Assembly: GCA_024860865.1 (NCBI GenBank)
Contig: JACRDV010000044.1
Location: 1-7,270 of the forward strand
From: Methanobacteriota archaeon
Lineage (GTDB): Archaea; JACRDV01
Direction: 5' to 3'
Length of the DNA stretch: 7,270 nt
Below the pieces are notes generated by a model. That model saw only the letters and a list, made by a program, of their open reading frames with translations. It had not been told where the DNA came from and made no database searches. Below are positions 1 to 6,024 of the stretch, one piece after another (the stretch's first letter is position 1; the number at the start of each line of letters is the position of its first letter). The translations under genes were made by a program, and so were the position numbers.

Positions 1-492
1 TGCTCCAATTATGAAATATTTCATTGCACTTTCTAGCGATCTCGGATCCTTTTTATTAAAGCCGGCCAGCACATAGGTAGATAGACTAGCTAACTCCAAT
101 CCCACGTACAAGGATATTAGGTCATTAGCCAATGCCACTATCATCATACCGGTAGTTGCAAACAATAAGAGCGAGTAGTATTCATCCTGATTCGGATTGT
201 CTTTATAATACTTTAATGAGGATATCGCCACAATTATTGCAACACTTAAGAATATAAGATTGAAAAATTGCCCAAAGCTATCAACTATTAGTGTATTGTA
301 AATAGGATTGCCAAGAAAAACTTCTTTCACGTTTAAAGTGTTTAACGTTAATACCAAGGCAACTGTTAATGCAAAAATTGAAAAATATCCTAAGCTCCTT
401 TTCTGTTCTGTCTTTAAAAATAATCCAACGAGAATTATGATTATAGCCACACTAACTAATACTAGCTCTGGTGCCAATAAGAAGTAATTCAA
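1..492 (-). CDS. nuoN: NADH-quinone oxidoreductase subunit N (NuoN/FpoN), N-terminal part, cut by window edge
   Basis: Antiporter-like subunit of the complex I membrane arm, which moves protons across the cytoplasmic membrane. The frame opens at a TTG (492-490) that overlaps the nuoM stop as TTGA and runs open for 164 codons to base 1, so the C-terminal two thirds lie outside the window. The protein begins MNYFLLAPELVLVSV and contains the NuoN signature GLELASLSTYVLAGF at about residues 131-145, followed by SLESAMKYFIIGA. Glu133 sits in that signature and corresponds to the conserved membrane glutamate of this family. At least four hydrophobic segments are visible (about 5-25, 35-52, 72-92, 107-145). 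A GGGGGA stretch 8 bases before the TTG may act as ribosome binding site. It is the last visible gene of the nuoJ1-J2-K-L-M-N operon. Identity is secure; the start is inferred from the overlap and the absence of an ATG nearby. Confidence 0.9.
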   Translation of the reverse strand, partial: MNYFLLAPELVLVSVAIIIILVGLFLKTEQKRSLGYFSIFALTVALVLTLNTLNVKEVFLGNPIYNTLIVDSFGQFFNLIFLSVAIIVAISSLKYYKDNPNQDEYYSLLLFATTGMMIVALANDLISLYVGLELASLSTYVLAGFNKKDPRSLESAMKYFIIGA

Positions 493-2000
493 AGCTGTAT
501 TCCCCCAATTGGTAAAATGCTAGTGAGACTCCCAGCAGTTGAACGCATGATATTGAATAAAGGCGTTGGATAAATACCAAGTGCAAGTATTAACAGTATC
601 CATATCAATAGCGCTGTGAGCTCATACCAAGTTGCCTCTGTGATATCTCCAAGATATTCATTATACGGCCCGAACATCGCCCTTTGTAGCGCCCATAAGT
701 GATATGCAGCGGTGAGCGGAATGCTAATGATTGCAATAATTACAAAATAAGGTAATTGTGGATAAGATCCGGCCAATACTGAAAACTCTGCAACAAAGCC
801 GCTCATCCCCGGTAATCCCATTGAAGCAAAGAAACCTGCAACCATTAAGAACGTAAACTTTGGCATCTTTTTAGCTAGCCCACCTAAATCCTGGATTATC
901 CTTGTGCCAGTATGGTGCTCAATAACTCCACATGAACCAAACAAGACTGAAGTTATTATTCCGTGTGAAAACAATTGGAACATCGCCCCGGATTGCGCAA
1001 AAATTCTCGGAATCTCATGCCCAGCTGCGATGGAAGCTGCAACCCCCAGGGATATGAATCCCATATGACCGATACTCGAGAATGCCACTAGCTTCTTTAA
1101 ATCAGGCTGTGCCAGCGCTGCAAGTGGGCTATATAATATGCTGACTAACCCAAATATTGCTATGGCATAGACAAAAAAATGATGAGCGTTTGGAATCATT
1201 GGAATTAAAAATCTAAAGAGCCCATAGCCGCCCATTTTTAGTAAAACGCCTGCCAAGAGTATGGAGCCAATCGTTGGAGCTTCCACATGTGCATCCGGTA
1301 GCCATGTGTGAAATGGAACTGCCGGCATCTTGATTAAGAAGCTAAACAGCAATGAAGCGAATATGAAGTCCTTCCAAATCCCTTGTAATGGTATTGTGCT
1401 GTAGGCTGAAAGCAAAGTTACCATATCAAAAGTGTAAATACCAGTAGCTTTTCCATGGAAATGGTACATCGCAAATATTCCTAAAAGCATAATTACGCTG
1501 CCGACATGTGTGTATATTATGAACTTTATTGCTGAGTAATCTTTCCTCGGTCCTCCCCATATCCCAATAAAGAAGAACATTGGTATTAGCACGAGTTCCC
1601 AGAATATGAAAAATAAGAAAAAGTCAAGTGAAACAAAAACACCTGTTAAAGCAAAGTTCATAAGCAAAAGGATACCGAAAAATTCATTTGGTCTGTGCTT
1701 CTCGCCCCATGCATAGATTGCACAAAGAGCTGAAACAAGCACGGTTAATAAAACCATTGGTAAACCAATACCATCAACACCAACATGATAGCTAATGCCT
1801 ATAGATGGTATCCAATTGTAAAATTCCTTGAAATTGTTCAAACCCTTTGAGGGATCATAGTTCAGAAACATAATTGTTGCTAATCCAAGTGCAATCCAGG
1901 ATGCTGTCACTGCTACTATTCTAGCTTGCTCCCTAGTTCTTGTCAGAAATGCTATTATTGAACCGATTAATAGTATTGACAATATAGCCGAAATATACAT
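489..2000 (-). CDS. nuoM: NADH-quinone oxidoreductase subunit M (NuoM/FpoM)
   Basis: Antiporter-like proton-translocating subunit of the complex I membrane arm, about 14 transmembrane helices, 503 residues (usual length about 490-510). The family core FLIKMPAVPFHTWLPDAHVE lies at about 221-240, and FFIFWELVLIPMFF around 130. By numbering from the chosen start, Glu135, Lys224, His231, Lys255 and Glu405 (in GFVAEFSVLAG) fall at the positions of the proton-path residues known from this family. The ATG at 2000-1998 is chosen because GGAG at 2011-2008 sits 7 bases before it. A longer frame from a TTG at 2021 would overlap nuoL by 19 bases and would include that ribosome binding site in its coding sequence. 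The gene starts 2 bases after the nuoL stop and ends in a TTGA overlap with nuoN. NuoM is distinguished from an Mrp antiporter subunit by the surrounding gene order. Confidence 0.96.
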   Translation of the reverse strand: MYISAILSILLIGSIIAFLTRTREQARIVAVTASWIALGLATIMFLNYDPSKGLNNFKEFYNWIPSIGISYHVGVDGIGLPMVLLTVLVSALCAIYAWGEKHRPNEFFGILLLMNFALTGVFVSLDFFLFFIFWELVLIPMFFFIGIWGGPRKDYSAIKFIIYTHVGSVIMLLGIFAMYHFHGKATGIYTFDMVTLLSAYSTIPLQGIWKDFIFASLLFSFLIKMPAVPFHTWLPDAHVEAPTIGSILLAGVLLKMGGYGLFRFLIPMIPNAHHFFVYAIAIFGLVSILYSPLAALAQPDLKKLVAFSSIGHMGFISLGVAASIAAGHEIPRIFAQSGAMFQLFSHGIITSVLFGSCGVIEHHTGTRIIQDLGGLAKKMPKFTFLMVAGFFASMGLPGMSGFVAEFSVLAGSYPQLPYFVIIAIISIPLTAAYHLWALQRAMFGPYNEYLGDITEATWYELTALLIWILLILALGIYPTPLFNIMRSTAGSLTSILPIGGIQL

Positions 2001-2002
2001 AC

Positions 2003-4000
2003 TCACACTCCAAAGTACCAAATCACAGTTAATAACAACACTATGCCAAGAAGGATTACGGTTGCATAATTCTGAACAACGCCAGTTTGTACCCTTCTTA
2101 TAACGGTTCCAGATTTAACAGTCAGCCAAGAAATGCCGTTAACTACTCCATCGATCACATAGAGATCAAAAACATCCCAAAGTATCACTAAAGTTATTAT
2201 GAACTTCTCAGCTACCAAATTCCTATAAACATAATCTAGGTGGTATTTATTCCAAACAATTTTATAAATCGGATTTCCTTTTTTAATGTACTTCCCAACA
2301 TCTACGCGGTTATTGAAGTATATGTAGCCTGCAATTCCAATACCGAGAAAAACAAAAACAGTTGGGAGCAATTCAATATACAAGGGAGTCTCAACATGCT
2401 CAAGACCATAAGGATTTCCTCCCATCTTTGCTAAATGCTCGAAGTTAAGAGCTGACATGTATGCTGTAGTTGTAGTGAATGTGGTCGAGAGGAAATCATA
2501 GAACTTTGTTTGGGTTAAAATTCCAAATATCAATGAACATGCTGCTAATATTATTAAAGGCATGATCATGCTGGATATCGGTTTAGGCTCATGCGCATGC
2601 TCGGCTAAATAAGTCTTTGGTTTTCCAGTAAATGCTAAAAAATACATTCTAAATGTATAAGTCGCAGTAAGAAACACCCCAAAGATTAAAAAGATCCATG
2701 GAAGGTAATGTACTAAGCCACCTGTTTTACTTGCTATTTCACCGTACTCATATGCTGACTCTATAATCTTGTCTTTGCTATAGAACCCGCTAGTGAGTGG
2801 AAAGCCTGCAAGAGTAAGTGCTCCTATAAGCATTGTTATTGAAGTAATGCGCATTTTATCTCGCAATCCGCCCATTTCTTTTATGCTTCTAATATTCCAA
2901 AGACCGTGAAGAATACAACCCGCGCCAAGGAATAACAACGCTTTGAAGAAAGCATGGCTAATTAAGTGGAATATCGAGTAGCCAACTGCATAAGCACCGA
3001 TTGCTGCTCCAACACCAAGCATGCAAAGCATGTATCCAAGCTGACTTATTGTTGAATAAGCCAAAACCCTCTTCAAATCATTAACAACCAAACCCATAGT
3101 TGCTGTCAATAATGCTGTGAATCCACCAACAATTGCTACAACCCACAATGCATTGGGTGCAGCCATGAATATCGGAAAAGTTCTTGCAACTAGATAAATT
3201 CCAGCGGTAACCATTGTTGCAGCATGGATTAATGCAGAGACTGTAGTTGGACCCTCCATAGCATCTGGTATCCATCCGTGCAATGGGAATTGAGCGCTCT
3301 TACCACAGACCCCGGCAAGAGTTAGCAAAGATACTAATGTTAACATTGGAGGAGGTATAACCCCTGTCTCTAAACTTGAGAAAATTTGAGAGAAAGTTAT
3401 AGGTTCAGTTATGCCTGGAGCTGAAAACATGTAGTTGTATACGATAACAATTCCTAGCAGGAACAATGAGTCCCCTACTACACAAAACATCCATGCTTTT
3501 TTAGCCGCTGCAGCTGCCTCCGGTTTATACCACCAGAAACCTATTAGCAGGTAAGAACAAAGTCCTACAAGTTCCCAAAACAAGAATAGTTGTATAAAAT
3601 TGTTTGAGAGCACTAACCCAAGCATTGCGCCAGTAAATAGAGCAGTCTCACCAAAGTATAGAAACTTGTCTGGATCTTCTCCCATGTAACCTATTGCAAA
3701 TATGTGAATGAGCAACCCAACAAAAGAGACCATGCATACCATTACAATGGAGAGAGGGTCCACCACTATACCAAATACAATACCGGGATAAAACCAATTC
3801 CAAGATTTCTCGTAAAATGACATGCCTTGAAAGTATACATTGTAAAGTATCCCCAATGAAATAATAAGTGATCCAAAAATTGTTAGATTTGCAAACATTC
3901 CCCCCCTTCTCCAAGAATACTTCCCAAAGAGGAGGCACAAGAGGAATCCTAAAATTGGTAGAATTGGAATTAAATATGCAAAAGGTCTGAAATCGATCAT
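2003..4000 (-). CDS. nuoL: NADH-quinone oxidoreductase subunit L (NuoL/FpoL)
   Basis: Largest antiporter-like subunit at the distal end of the complex I membrane arm; 665 residues, in the usual size range. The core signature is at about 234-270: GKSAQFPLHGWIPDAMEGP followed by TTVSALIHAATMVTAG. Expected proton-path residues are present: Glu143 (FWELVGL), Lys234, His259, His345 and His349 (IFHLISHAFFKALLF), Lys353, and Lys409 in GFYSKDKIIE. The C-terminal region contains YHLDYVYRN, DGVVNGISWL and RRVQTGVVQNYA, the hallmark of the long lateral amphipathic helix and last membrane helix of true NuoL. This argues against MrpA, which has a different C-terminal extension. The ATG at 4000 follows the nuoK stop by one base; only a weak GTGG-type ribosome binding site precedes it, so translation is probably coupled to nuoK. 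Base use is like its neighbours and the frame is intact. Confidence 0.97.
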   Translation of the reverse strand: MIDFRPFAYLIPILPILGFLLCLLFGKYSWRRGGMFANLTIFGSLIISLGILYNVYFQGMSFYEKSWNWFYPGIVFGIVVDPLSIVMVCMVSFVGLLIHIFAIGYMGEDPDKFLYFGETALFTGAMLGLVLSNNFIQLFLFWELVGLCSYLLIGFWWYKPEAAAAAKKAWMFCVVGDSLFLLGIVIVYNYMFSAPGITEPITFSQIFSSLETGVIPPPMLTLVSLLTLAGVCGKSAQFPLHGWIPDAMEGPTTVSALIHAATMVTAGIYLVARTFPIFMAAPNALWVVAIVGGFTALLTATMGLVVNDLKRVLAYSTISQLGYMLCMLGVGAAIGAYAVGYSIFHLISHAFFKALLFLGAGCILHGLWNIRSIKEMGGLRDKMRITSITMLIGALTLAGFPLTSGFYSKDKIIESAYEYGEIASKTGGLVHYLPWIFLIFGVFLTATYTFRMYFLAFTGKPKTYLAEHAHEPKPISSMIMPLIILAACSLIFGILTQTKFYDFLSTTFTTTTAYMSALNFEHLAKMGGNPYGLEHVETPLYIELLPTVFVFLGIGIAGYIYFNNRVDVGKYIKKGNPIYKIVWNKYHLDYVYRNLVAEKFIITLVILWDVFDLYVIDGVVNGISWLTVKSGTVIRRVQTGVVQNYATVILLGIVLLLTVIWYFGV
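2008..2011 (-). promoter_or_regulatory. Ribosome binding site GGAG that fixes the nuoM start
   Basis: GGAG on the minus strand, 7 bases before the ATG at 2000. It lies within the last codons of nuoL and supports the 503-residue form of NuoM over one starting at the TTG at 2021. The same 7-base spacing is seen before nuoJ2 and the transposase. Confidence 0.65.
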
Positions 4001-4001
4001 T

Positions 4002-4310
4002 TTACCACTTCAACGTAGCTATCTTTTCTAAATCTATGTCTTTATACGCCCTGTAAATGCCGATAAATATCGCAAGCCCTACTGCTGCTTCTGCAGCTGC
4101 AACGGAAATGGTAAATGTCACAAATACTTGCCCAGTTAAACTAAAAGGAGTATTATATGATGAAAAGGCCACCAAATTTATGTTAGCAGAATTTAGCATT
4201 ATTTCAATTGACATCAGCATTCTAATTGCATTTCTTTTCGAAATAACTCCATAGGCACCAATGCTGAACAATATTGCTGAAAGCAGTAGATAATATTCTA
4301 ATGGTATCAT
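4002..4310 (-). CDS. nuoK: NADH-quinone oxidoreductase subunit K (NuoK/FpoK)
   Basis: Small three-helix subunit of the complex I membrane arm that takes part in proton transfer between the quinone module and the antiporter subunits. 102 residues, the normal length. It shows the typical opening PLEYYLLLSAILFSIGAYGV, then RNAIRMLMSIEIMLNSANIN with Glu36 in the second helix, and SVAAAEAAVGLAIFI with Glu74 in the third. These two buried glutamates match the conserved pair of the family. The ATG start overlaps the nuoJ2 stop as ATGA (4310-4307), and a GAGAGA stretch lies roughly 10 bases before it. The gene ends one base before nuoL. MrpC/MnhC is a homologue, but the split NuoJ upstream and NuoL/M/N downstream support NuoK. 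Confidence 0.96.
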   Translation of the reverse strand: MIPLEYYLLLSAILFSIGAYGVISKRNAIRMLMSIEIMLNSANINLVAFSSYNTPFSLTGQVFVTFTISVAAAEAAVGLAIFIGIYRAYKDIDLEKIATLKW

Positions 4311-4540
4311 TTTGAAGTCTCTCTCTTTGCTAGAAAAATTGCTCCAATCATAGCAGCAAGCAAAACTATCGAAAGTATCTCAAACGGAACAACATAATTT
4401 GTGAAAAGTAACTCTCCTATTAATGGAGTGGATACTACTTGATTTTCTAATGGAATTTCAGTAGGCCATTCTACTTGGGTGAGAAATAGCGCTAATAAAG
4501 CTAGAAAAAGAACAAATGTGATATATTCTAATACTTTCAC
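4307..4540 (-). CDS. nuoJ2: NADH-quinone oxidoreductase subunit J, C-terminal half (separate gene)
   Basis: 77-residue membrane protein corresponding to the second half of the single NuoJ (chain 6) found in most bacteria. It has one hydrophobic segment near the N-terminus (about 3-21), a polar loop, then LIGELLFTNYVVPFEILSIVLLAAMIGAIFLAK in two adjacent stretches, matching the end of NuoJ (the Gly-Glu-Leu-Leu-Phe, Pro-Phe-Glu and Ala-Met-Ile-Gly-Ala pattern). The start is a GTG at 4540 overlapping the nuoJ1 stop as GTGA. A strong ribosome binding site AGGAG (4552-4548) lies 7 bases upstream, inside the end of nuoJ1. Having its own start and ribosome site indicates a genuine second gene, not a sequencing frameshift. 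It ends in an ATGA overlap with nuoK. Split NuoJ/FpoJ is known in archaea; the numbered symbol is a convention. Confidence 0.9.
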   Translation of the reverse strand: MKVLEYITFVLFLALLALFLTQVEWPTEIPLENQVVSTPLIGELLFTNYVVPFEILSIVLLAAMIGAIFLAKRETSK

Positions 4541-4785
4541 TTAGCTTCTCCTCTTTTTGTTAACATTATTGCAAATAATATTAGCACAATCACGGCTCCG
4601 GCGTATATCAGTATCTGAATAGCAGCAAGAAATTCAGCATTCAACAAAATGAATAAACCCGCAACACAAACAAACATTAAAGCTAGGTAAAGTGCGCTAT
4701 GAAAAATTTCTTTAGACTCTAAAACAAGGATAGAGGATACTATCGCCGTCAAGCCCAATACTAGAAATGCTAAAAGATCGAACAA
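4537..4785 (-). CDS. nuoJ1: NADH-quinone oxidoreductase subunit J, N-terminal half (separate gene)
   Basis: 82-residue membrane protein, the first half of NuoJ, with three hydrophobic segments (about 3-22, 29-48, 53-75). The diagnostic part is NAEFLAAIQILIYAGAVIVL (about 49-68), carrying the conserved Tyr61 in the third helix, the segment that in complex I forms a pi-bulge and changes shape during coupling. It begins at a TTG (4785-4783). A TGA in the same frame at 4794-4792 rules out a longer protein, and no ATG occurs at a plausible N-terminal position. The upstream ribosome binding site is weak (AGTGA). It is the first gene of the membrane-arm operon: nothing on the same strand lies within 370 bases upstream, so a promoter must lie in 4786-5156. 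It overlaps nuoJ2 by GTGA. Confidence 0.9.
   Translation of the reverse strand: MFDLLAFLVLGLTAIVSSILVLESKEIFHSALYLALMFVCVAGLFILLNAEFLAAIQILIYAGAVIVLILFAIMLTKRGEAK
4548..4552 (-). promoter_or_regulatory. Ribosome binding site AGGAG of nuoJ2
   Basis: AGGAG (minus strand) lies inside the final codons of nuoJ1, 7 bases before the GTG start of nuoJ2. It shows that the second half of NuoJ is translated as its own chain, probably coupled to termination of nuoJ1. Confidence 0.7.
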
Positions 4786-4822
4786 AGTTTTTCACTTTTT
4801 AAAATTTTGCATTGAGGATTAA

Positions 4823-4854
4823 CACATAGCTCGCAAAATGTATATCTCTATGTG
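4823..4854. repeat. 7+7 base inverted repeat CACATAG...CTATGTG around the putative nuo TATA box
   Basis: Perfect arms CACATAG (4823-4829) and CTATGTG (4848-4854) are separated by 18 bases containing the TATA-like sequence. The arm spacing (25 bases centre to centre) would suit a dimeric regulator bound on both sides of the box, or a weak hairpin. Seven-base arms can arise by chance in AT-rich DNA, so the function is unproven. Confidence 0.4.
4837..4850 (-). promoter_or_regulatory. Possible TATA-box promoter of the nuoJ1-N operon
   Basis: The minus strand reads TAGAGATATACATTTTG here, a purine-rich stretch (possible BRE) followed by a TATA-like core. An archaeal start site about 25 bases downstream would fall near 4815-4820, giving a leader of about 30 bases before the TTG of nuoJ1. 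A promoter is needed in this gap because no same-strand gene is close upstream. The exact box is inference: the whole region is AT-rich and several TATA-like strings occur. Confidence 0.35.
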
Positions 4855-4904
4855 CTTTTTTCTTCAAATTTGATAATTCTTTGAACCATAAACCGTCACC
4901 AGCT

Positions 4905-5013
4905 AACTATCTCTAGATTGATACTGAAAAGGGGACTTTCTAAGCCTAGGAAGCCCTAGAAAGCCTACTAGCAAGAAGAAATCAAATAGCTGATTAATAA
5001 AACTATCGCTAGA
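4905..5013. repeat. 13-base direct repeat pair AACTATC(T/G)CTAGA
   Basis: AACTATCTCTAGA at 4905-4917 recurs as AACTATCGCTAGA at 5001-5013, 12 of 13 identical, 96 bases apart in the same orientation. The pair encloses the hairpin at 4936-4963. It could be two binding sites for one regulator or the remnant of a duplication; function unknown. Confidence 0.5.
4936..4963. repeat. Inverted repeat CTTTCTA...TAGAAAG with AAGCC(C)TAG short repeats
   Basis: Perfect 7-base arms at 4936-4942 and 4957-4963 enclose a 14-base loop containing the palindrome CCTAGG (4945-4950). Overlapping this, three imperfect copies of AAGCC(C)TAG begin at 4942, 4951 and 4960. It is the most GC-rich part of the intergenic gap. 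It could be an RNA hairpin or a protein site; it lies too far from the winged-helix/RDD stop (about 200 bases) to be an obvious terminator. Confidence 0.45.
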
Positions 5014-5020
5014 ATTCTAG
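5009..5020. repeat. 12-base perfect palindrome CTAGAATTCTAG
   Basis: Self-complementary 12-mer overlapping the second copy of the direct repeat at 5001-5013. It could be a site for a homodimeric regulator such as a winged-helix protein; no functional evidence beyond the symmetry. Confidence 0.45.
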
Positions 5021-5035
5021 AATTAATTTAATTAT

Positions 5036-5067
5036 AAAAAATTTATAAAAAATTAGTTATTAAAAAA
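5036..5067 (-). terminator. Oligo-T tracts, likely terminator of the winged-helix/RDD gene
   Basis: On the minus strand three T6 runs (5067-5062, 5052-5047, 5041-5036) follow the 5157 stop by about 90 bases. Two of them sit in 11-base near-tandem units. Archaeal RNA polymerase terminates at oligo-T tracts without needing a hairpin, so these are suitable terminators. The A/T-rich units also look TATA-like, so a promoter role is an alternative. Confidence 0.4.
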
Positions 5068-5156
5068 TATGAGTTTCCAACTATTTTTTAGAATTAAAGT
5101 ACAGACTTAATCCCTTTTGAAGAACTAAAATTTTCGTAAACCTCTCACAAATTACT

Positions 5157-6002
5157 CTACATAGGTTTTTCTTGTGCCTCAGCGACTTTAGCTATTTCCG
5201 GCTCAGCTATTTCTGCTTTTACCTCTTCTACTCTTTTTATTTCTGGCATAATTTTTTCAACTGTACATTTAGTATAATAGTCAAAAAATCGGAGATAACC
5301 ATATCTCGCGTAAAATAGTAATCCAAGAATCATATCTAGTGGCAAAAGAAATGCTTTACCGATATTCCTGACTGCTGAATCTAAAATTTTTATCTTTTCC
5401 CCACTAACCTTTACGCACCTAATCCTAAACACATGCTTTCCCAGGGTCTGGCCTTTGTATGCATCTAAGACAGTGAAATATCCATAACTAGCTAAAAACA
5501 TCGTAGAGTATGAGGCAACCGTTTCATAGGTTGCATTTATTATTGGAGAGAGATCACCCGAAGCCAGTAACCAGAAATTCTTATCTAAAAACAATCCAGT
5601 GGATAAAAATAAAATGAGAGCATCTAAAGCAAAAGCTAGAATTCGCCGAGATATGATATCAAGGCTAAGAGGTTTCCCTATTTCTTTCAATCGTTCTTCT
5701 TTTAAGCCTATTAAGTGGAGTTTCTTATTAGCATCACAAACAATTTCGTGAGCGATTTTCCCGCACTCTGATAAAACGTAGGTACCCGAATTTGTTGGTC
5801 TAATAAATCTTTTAATTTTTCTTAAATGAAAGTTGAGCAATCCGCTGTCTATCTTCAGTGCGTCTAAAATTTCAGAATAAGACATCTCGATATTCTCATA
5901 CAACAATTGAATAATCTTCATACGAATTTCATGGCTAAGTACATCAAAAATATCGGCAACGTCACAGCAAGGCATTTGTTGCGTTTTATTAGTATTACTC
6001 AT
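5157..6002 (-). CDS. ArsR-like winged-helix / RDD membrane protein, possible membrane-bound regulator
   Basis: 281 residues from the ATG at 6002. Residues about 14-95 form a winged helix-turn-helix (VADIFDVLSHEIRMKIIQLL, then SYSEILDALKIDSGLLNFHL and a wing TNSGTYVLSECGK), as in archaeal ArsR-type regulators. Residues about 115-252 are an RDD domain: SRRILAFALDALI (conserved Arg and Asp of the first helix), GQTLGKHVFRIRCVKV at 184-199, RNIGK at 212-216 and FFDYYTKCTVEKI near 239-251, with about three membrane segments. The tail (257-281) is Glu/Ala/Lys rich. This layout puts a DNA-binding head on a membrane anchor, suggesting a one-component regulator that senses a membrane or envelope signal; ligand and targets are unknown. 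Starts at 6014 (ATG) and 6050 (TTG) are possible, but the latter lies inside the insertion sequence. The insertion end lies only about 30 bases upstream, so the native promoter may be altered. Confidence 0.85.
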   Translation of the reverse strand: MSNTNKTQQMPCCDVADIFDVLSHEIRMKIIQLLYENIEMSYSEILDALKIDSGLLNFHLRKIKRFIRPTNSGTYVLSECGKIAHEIVCDANKKLHLIGLKEERLKEIGKPLSLDIISRRILAFALDALILFLSTGLFLDKNFWLLASGDLSPIINATYETVASYSTMFLASYGYFTVLDAYKGQTLGKHVFRIRCVKVSGEKIKILDSAVRNIGKAFLLPLDMILGLLFYARYGYLRFFDYYTKCTVEKIMPEIKRVEEVKAEIAEPEIAKVAEAQEKPM

Positions 6003-6024
6003 CAAATTTCCCATATTATTTTTG

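Larger units (their letters stand above)
4786..5156. other. 371-base intergenic region between nuoJ1 and the winged-helix/RDD gene
   Basis: No convincing reading frame, tRNA or CRISPR repeat was found here. The side near 4786 should contain the nuo promoter, and the side near 5156 the 3' end of the winged-helix/RDD transcript. In between lie several short inverted and direct repeats, a GC-richer island at about 4930-4975 and a very A/T-rich block at about 5020-5090. The contrast in composition and the repeat density make this more than plain spacer, but no known RNA family is recognised. Confidence 0.6.

Noticed and set aside
2240-2434. Plus-strand 64-codon frame inside nuoL
   Set aside because: It is the antisense of the strongly conserved nuoL coding sequence, has no ribosome binding site and no protein-like pattern.
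3081-3938. Additional minus-strand frames (3081-3275 and 3648-3938) inside nuoL
   Set aside because: They are out-of-frame readings of nuoL, with unusual Cys/Trp-rich composition; the nuoL frame carries all family motifs.
4057-4254. Plus-strand 65-codon frame across nuoK
   Set aside because: Antisense shadow of nuoK, whose two conserved glutamates and length confirm the real frame.
1-4785. Mrp-type sodium/proton antiporter operon as an alternative to nuo
   Set aside because: No MrpE, F or G genes are present, NuoL has the typical C-terminal lateral-helix region, and NuoJ halves, NuoK, NuoM and NuoN all match complex I signatures.
4880-4900. tRNA T-arm-like string GGTTCAAAG on the minus strand
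   Set aside because: No acceptor stem, anticodon arm or CCA-side pairing can be built around it.
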